64,000 nucleotides of DNA, taken from DASPSM01 sp036008465. Lineage in GTDB: Bacteria > Planctomycetota > Planctomycetia > Planctomycetales > Planctomycetaceae. The stretch's first letter is position 1; each line of letters starts with the position of its first letter. A program made the position numbers and the translations under genes. Below, one piece after another: positions 59,996 to 64,000 of the stretch. The DNA lies in the NCBI GenBank assembly GCA_036008465.1, contig DASYNP010000167.1:38461-102460 (forward strand), given 5' to 3'. Under the pieces are notes generated by a model. The model saw only the letters and a program-made list of their open reading frames with translations, made no database searches and had not been told where the DNA came from.

Positions 59996-60748
59996 TTACT
60001 TATTGTTTTTTTCTTTGATTAATACCGATCGGTGGGCTTTCACTTGCGTCTGGTAGTCCGCATCCACGACGGCTAAATATGCCCTCAATCCCTTCTCGCG
60101 GTTAGTGACCAGTGAAGAGCGGTCGACGTTCTTTAACCACAACTGAACCTCCTCCTTCGTCGGATTGGTGCAGTAAACAGGAGATCCAGGTTGTTGCCGC
60201 CACGATTCAGCGATGGTTCCCGCGTCAACAGAATCGAATCCGATTCGATCAATGAGTTGAGCGACCCTTTCTTTTGCCTTGGGATCATCTCCAGATATCG
60301 GCAAAGCAACACGATCTCTACTTCCAGCCGGACGTCCCGCCTCCGCCAACGCATTCGCTATGATCGAATTCAGGGCTTTGACCACGGGCCGCCCAATCTG
60401 CCTCTCAACCCACGCACTTTCGGTAAGGCCATTTTCTAATTCCTCGATACGGCCGTCGCGAAAGGGATAATAATTGCCAACATCCACAACAATGGTTTCT
60501 TTTCTTGCTTTAGCTAACAGCCCTTTCGGTAGTTCGGGGATCGCCTTTTGAGGGACAGCGATGAAGAGCATATCGACATCTTGAACGACCTGTTCAACCG
60601 ACACAGGTATTGCTCCCGTGGTCGCTGCGAGCCCTTTCAGTGACTCTGGCCCTCTTGAATTGGCCATTTTCACTCTACAGTCTGCATCTCGTAATTTCCT
60701 GGCAATCACCTCACCAATATCTCCAGGTCCGATCACGCCAATGTTCAT
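59996..60748 (-). CDS. NADPH-dependent F420 reductase-like / NAD(P)-binding oxidoreductase
   Basis: A 250-residue Rossmann protein of the Fno-like family (F420_oxidored). It starts MNIGVIGPGDIGEVIARKLR (GxGxxG), has VKMANSRGPESLKGL (NADP contact with S-R), MLFIAVPQKAIPELPKGL, TIVVDVGNYYPFRDG and VVKALNSIIANALAEAG. It may act on F420 or on another redox partner. Its codons are visibly richer in A and T than its neighbours, a sign of recent gain. AAGGAG sits five bases before the ATG at 60748. It lies between an aldo/keto reductase relic and the RND gene. Confidence 0.85.
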   Translation of the reverse strand: MNIGVIGPGDIGEVIARKLRDADCRVKMANSRGPESLKGLAATTGAIPVSVEQVVQDVDMLFIAVPQKAIPELPKGLLAKARKETIVVDVGNYYPFRDGRIEELENGLTESAWVERQIGRPVVKALNSIIANALAEAGRPAGSRDRVALPISGDDPKAKERVAQLIDRIGFDSVDAGTIAESWRQQPGSPVYCTNPTKEEVQLWLKNVDRSSLVTNREKGLRAYLAVVDADYQTQVKAHRSVLIKEKNNK

Positions 60749-60874
60749 AGAGTCTCCTTTTCGTTAGCGATAGTACCGAGCGTCTGAGACAGCCCGATTC
60801 AGACGTTCCTTGAAAGCCTCGCATGAGCCGGGCTCCAGAGTCACTGGCTGTGAATCCTTGTACACGTCTCCTGA

Positions 60875-63800
60875 TCAGGAGCGATGCGGCAATTGGCCGC
60901 CCCGGCCGTTTCCGTGGCCGGGCTCCTTATTTCCGGACACCGAGACAACGGTCGCCAATCCGTGCGACCGGCGCCACGCGTCGACCGCGTCGTGGGCCGG
61001 CGGTTGGGCTCGAACAAGTCGTCGGATGACGTAGAAGAACACCGGGGTCAGAAAGATCCCGAAGAGCGTGACGCCAAAGGCCCCCCACAACATGGCAGTG
61101 CCGACCGAGCGACGCATTTCTGCGCCTGCCCCCGACGCGAAGTACGGCGGCACCATGTGAATGAAGCAGAACGTCGTCATCACGATCGGCCGCAGCCGCA
61201 CCCGCGCCGCTTCCACCGCGGCTTCGAACGCCGACTTGCCCTCGAGCTGACGGTCGCGGGCGAATTCGACGATCAAAATCGCGTTCTTACACGCCAGGCC
61301 GATGAGCACCACGAACCCGATCTGCGTGAACAGGTTGTTGTCCAGGCTGCGGAAGAAGACGCCGGCCAGTGCACAAAGCACGCACATCGGCACGACCAGG
61401 ATCACCGCCAGAGGCAGCGACCATCCCTCGTAAAGGCCAGCGAGAACGAAGAAGACCAGCACGGCCCCCAGCACGTACGCGCTCAACGGATTCTGCCGCA
61501 GGTCTCGAAACTCGACGACTTTGCTCGCCAGCTTCTGCAGGTAGCTGAGTTCGGTCCACTCGTAAGCCATGTTTTTCGGCAGTTCCTGGTCAGCGAGACG
61601 CTCCATGGTCGTTAGCACGTCGCCGGTGCTCATCTCGGGCAGAAAGGCGCCGGCGATCGGCGCTGCCGGAAACATGTTGTAGCGTGTGATCTGCACCGGC
61701 CCCGTCGAGTCGTGGACCTCAGCGACCGCCCCAAGCGGCACCATGTCGCCGTCCGCGTTGCGCACTTTAAGCTGGCGGATCGTCTCGGCGTCCCTGCGGA
61801 AGCGGGGCTCGGCCTGGATGTTGACCTGCCAGGTGCGGCCGAAACGGTTGAAGTCGTTGACGTAATAACTGCCCATGTACGCCTGCAGTGCGTCGAAGAC
61901 GTTGTTGAGCGGCACCCCCATCGTCTTGACCTTCTCCCGGTCGACGTCCAGATAGAGCTGGGGTGTGCGGGCGCGGAAGCCATCGAACAGGCCGACGAGG
62001 CCCGGTTGCTGGTTGCCCTTGGCGGCCAGGTTGTCGGCCGCGGTCTGCAGCGCGCCATAGTCCACGTCCCCGGTGGCCTTGACCATCAGCTTGAACCCGC
62101 CGGCGTTGCCCAGGCCGCGCACCGCGGGCGCCCCGAAGACCAGCACGCGCGCCTCGGGCACTTCCCGCGCCAGGCGGGCGCGGAGACGCTTCAGGATGGC
62201 CTCGCCGCTGAGCGAGGCACCTTTGCGTTGGCCGAACGGTTTGAGCGGCAGGAACACTCCCGCGTAATTGGAGCTGTTGGCGTTCAGGACGAACGACTGC
62301 CCCGGGATGGACACGACGTGCGCAACGCCAGGCGTCTCGAGGGCAATCTGCTCGACCTTCCCGACGGCCTCGACGGTGCGCTCCAGGGATGCCGAGTCCG
62401 GTAGCTGGACGTCGGCGATCAAGTAGCCCTTGTCCTGGATCGGAACGAACCCGGAGGGGATGCGAATCATGCCCATTGCGGTGAGTCCCAGCAGGCCGAC
62501 GTAGAAGAGGAGCATGACCGCGCTATAGCGGAGGCAAGCGCCGGCAGTCGTCCCGTAGACGTGCGTCGCCCAGCTAAAGAACGCGTTGAACGCCTTGAAA
62601 AACTTGCCCAGCACCCAATTCACCGGCCGGATGATCAACCACCCGAGCACGCCTCCTCCGATCGCGCCGGGAACGAACAGGGCGAGGTCGCCCCCCCACA
62701 TCATGAGCGACGCTTTCAGGCCGTGTGGTCCCATTTCGGCGGCCGACTCCCCCGGACTGACCGCGGGCAGGCCGAGCCACGGCCCGAGGACGGGCGTCAA
62801 GAGCCACACGCTCACTAGCCCGCCGACGAGCCCGAAGAACCACCACGGCAACGACTCTTTCCCCTGGTCACCGTGCGGGCCCTGCTTGCGACCTCCGAAG
62901 ATCCAGGCCGCTCGCGCCGGGGTCATCGTCATGGCGTTGACCGCCGAGATCAGCATTGATACCGAGATCGTCATCGCGAATTGCTTGAAGAACTGGCCGG
63001 TGATCCCACCCAAGAACGCGCTGGGCAAAAGCACCGAGCTGAGCACAAGGGTGATTGCCAGGATCGGCCCGGTAATCTCGTTCATGGCGTTGATCGTCGC
63101 CTCTCGAACGGGCAGCCCTTTCTCCAGCCAGCGCTCGATGTTCTCCAGGACGACGATGGCGTCATCCACGACAATACCGATCGCCAGCACCAGGCCGAAC
63201 AGCGTGAGCGTGTTGAGCGTGAAGCCCATGAGCTGCATGACGGCAAACGTGCCGACGAGCGACACCGCCATGTCGATTACCGGCAGGAGCAGGGCCTTCC
63301 AGTCCTGCAGGAATAGCAAAATGACGCCGGCGACCAGGACAACCGACTCGATGAGCGTGTGGAACACCTCGTCGACCGACTCGCGGATGAACGGCGTCGT
63401 ATCGTAGTAGGTGGCATAGTGCAGCCCGCGGGGGAAACTCGCCTCCAGCTCACGCATCTTGGCCTTCACGCGGTCCGCCGTATCCAGCGCGTTCGAGCCG
63501 GGCAGCAGGAAGACGGCGAGTCCCACCGACGGTCGGCCGTCGAGTCGGCACAGCTGGTCCAGGCTCTTGGCCCCGAGCTCGGTCCGGCTGACGTCCCGGA
63601 GGTAGGTGACCTCGCCGTTGCTGCCCGTCTTGAGGACGATGTTGGCGAACTGCTCGGGCTCGGTCAGGCGTCCGAGAGTGTTCAGGGTATACTGGAAGTC
63701 TTGCCCGGTGGGGATTGGCGGCTGGCCGATCTGCCCGGCCGCCACCTGCACGTTTTGCTCCCGCAACACGTTAATGACGTCGTCCGCTGTCAGGCCGCGC

Positions 63801-64000
63801 GACTGCAGCCTATTCGGGTCCAGCCAGACGCGCATGCTGTAGTCCTGCTGGCTGAAGTTGTACACGTCGCCGACGCCCTCCACCCCGGCGATCTCGTCCG
63901 TCAGCCGGATCGTGAAGTATTTGCTCATGTAGAGCTGGTCGTAGAAGGGCCGGCCGGTCTCTGGGTTGTCGTCGGCGTAAAGGTTAATCACCTTCAAGAT
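60875..64000 (-). CDS. RND efflux transporter permease (HAE1/AcrB-like), 5' end outside window
   Basis: Inner-membrane proton-driven drug/solvent exporter of the HAE1 type. About 1041 codons are visible; the N-terminal region (helix 1 and the beginning of the porter domain) lies beyond base 64000, because ILKVINLYADD continues from the edge without a start. Visible elements: porter domain, GVGDVYNFSQQDYSMRVWLD, the central helices with LVLAIGIVVDDAIVVLENIE (D-D proton relay, partly), NEITGPILAITLVLSSVLLP, and the second half with IGFVVLIGLACKNAILIVEF, VLLI-type and FGVTLFGIFLTPVFF. An unusual extra loop (WIFGGRKQGPHGDQGKESLP and the following two helices) lies between the two halves. The periplasmic adaptor gene would be upstream, outside the window. 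Confidence 0.93.
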   Translation of the reverse strand: MLKVINLYADDNPETGRPFYDQLYMSKYFTIRLTDEIAGVEGVGDVYNFSQQDYSMRVWLDPNRLQSRGLTADDVINVLREQNVQVAAGQIGQPPIPTGQDFQYTLNTLGRLTEPEQFANIVLKTGSNGEVTYLRDVSRTELGAKSLDQLCRLDGRPSVGLAVFLLPGSNALDTADRVKAKMRELEASFPRGLHYATYYDTTPFIRESVDEVFHTLIESVVLVAGVILLFLQDWKALLLPVIDMAVSLVGTFAVMQLMGFTLNTLTLFGLVLAIGIVVDDAIVVLENIERWLEKGLPVREATINAMNEITGPILAITLVLSSVLLPSAFLGGITGQFFKQFAMTISVSMLISAVNAMTMTPARAAWIFGGRKQGPHGDQGKESLPWWFFGLVGGLVSVWLLTPVLGPWLGLPAVSPGESAAEMGPHGLKASLMMWGGDLALFVPGAIGGGVLGWLIIRPVNWVLGKFFKAFNAFFSWATHVYGTTAGACLRYSAVMLLFYVGLLGLTAMGMIRIPSGFVPIQDKGYLIADVQLPDSASLERTVEAVGKVEQIALETPGVAHVVSIPGQSFVLNANSSNYAGVFLPLKPFGQRKGASLSGEAILKRLRARLAREVPEARVLVFGAPAVRGLGNAGGFKLMVKATGDVDYGALQTAADNLAAKGNQQPGLVGLFDGFRARTPQLYLDVDREKVKTMGVPLNNVFDALQAYMGSYYVNDFNRFGRTWQVNIQAEPRFRRDAETIRQLKVRNADGDMVPLGAVAEVHDSTGPVQITRYNMFPAAPIAGAFLPEMSTGDVLTTMERLADQELPKNMAYEWTELSYLQKLASKVVEFRDLRQNPLSAYVLGAVLVFFVLAGLYEGWSLPLAVILVVPMCVLCALAGVFFRSLDNNLFTQIGFVVLIGLACKNAILIVEFARDRQLEGKSAFEAAVEAARVRLRPIVMTTFCFIHMVPPYFASGAGAEMRRSVGTAMLWGAFGVTLFGIFLTPVFFYVIRRLVRAQPPAHDAVDAWRRSHGLATVVSVSGNKEPGHGNGRGGQLPHRS

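Overview
The window looks like chromosomal DNA of a high-G+C member of the phylum Planctomycetota, most likely of the Pirellulales type. The reasons are the protein families present: a DUF1559 pseudopilin-like protein, a DUF1549/DUF1553 - DUF1501 - EF-hand operon, a transmembrane Ser/Thr kinase, PQQ-like and lactonase beta-propellers, FG-GAP proteins, and many exported proteins with Sec, Tat or lipoprotein signals. Gene order is that of a scattered housekeeping and accessory region: short operons with 4-base ATGA/GTGA overlaps, separated by intergenic spaces that carry palindromic repeats. No phage, transposase, CRISPR array or rRNA was seen.

Layout. 1-9.6 kb: the end of an inositol oxygenase gene, a CCA-adding enzyme, then a leftward run (unknown small protein, SDR, rhodanese, PII-like protein, PQQ-like propeller, MFS transporter) and a rightward acyl-CoA ligase. 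9.6-16.7 kb, leftward: TPR lipoprotein, winged-helix/AAA ATPase, Gly-rich exported protein, Rieske protein, LpxL-like acyltransferase, unknown protein, Gfo/Idh/MocA oxidoreductase. 16.7-24.6 kb: a deleted duplicate of a kinase gene beside the intact membrane kinase, a Tat-exported amidase, two unknown proteins, an alpha/beta hydrolase with a GT2 glycosyltransferase, and a Sua5-type threonylcarbamoyl-AMP synthase.

24.7-29 kb is the most interesting part. A clear cobalamin riboswitch precedes a Cys-rich DUF1559 pseudopilin-like protein, a lipoprotein, a DUF6580-like membrane protein and a BtuF-like cobalamin-binding protein. I read this as a B12-responsive acquisition locus of unusual composition. 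29-45 kb holds a di-haem cytochrome, FG-GAP/isomerase/SGNH genes, an AmmeMemoRadiSam module, an ArsR-SRPBCC-DUF899 stress-type operon with a visible operator, a YcaQ-like protein, an APC permease, a lactonase and a PilZ-HDOD pair.

44.9-48.5 kb carries tRNA-Leu, a 3'-half copy of tRNA-Ala, an STN-domain protein, the intact tRNA-Ala with a terminator, and a decayed CHASE3 histidine kinase. 49-57 kb has a GH2/GH43-like pair and the planctomycetal DUF1549/1553-DUF1501-EF-hand operon. 57-61 kb, next to tRNA-Ser, contains fragments of an SDR and an aldo/keto reductase and an A+T-richer NADP oxidoreductase gene, which suggests acquired and decaying DNA. The window ends inside an RND efflux pump gene.

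All functional calls come from reading motifs and family resemblance by eye; no database search was possible.
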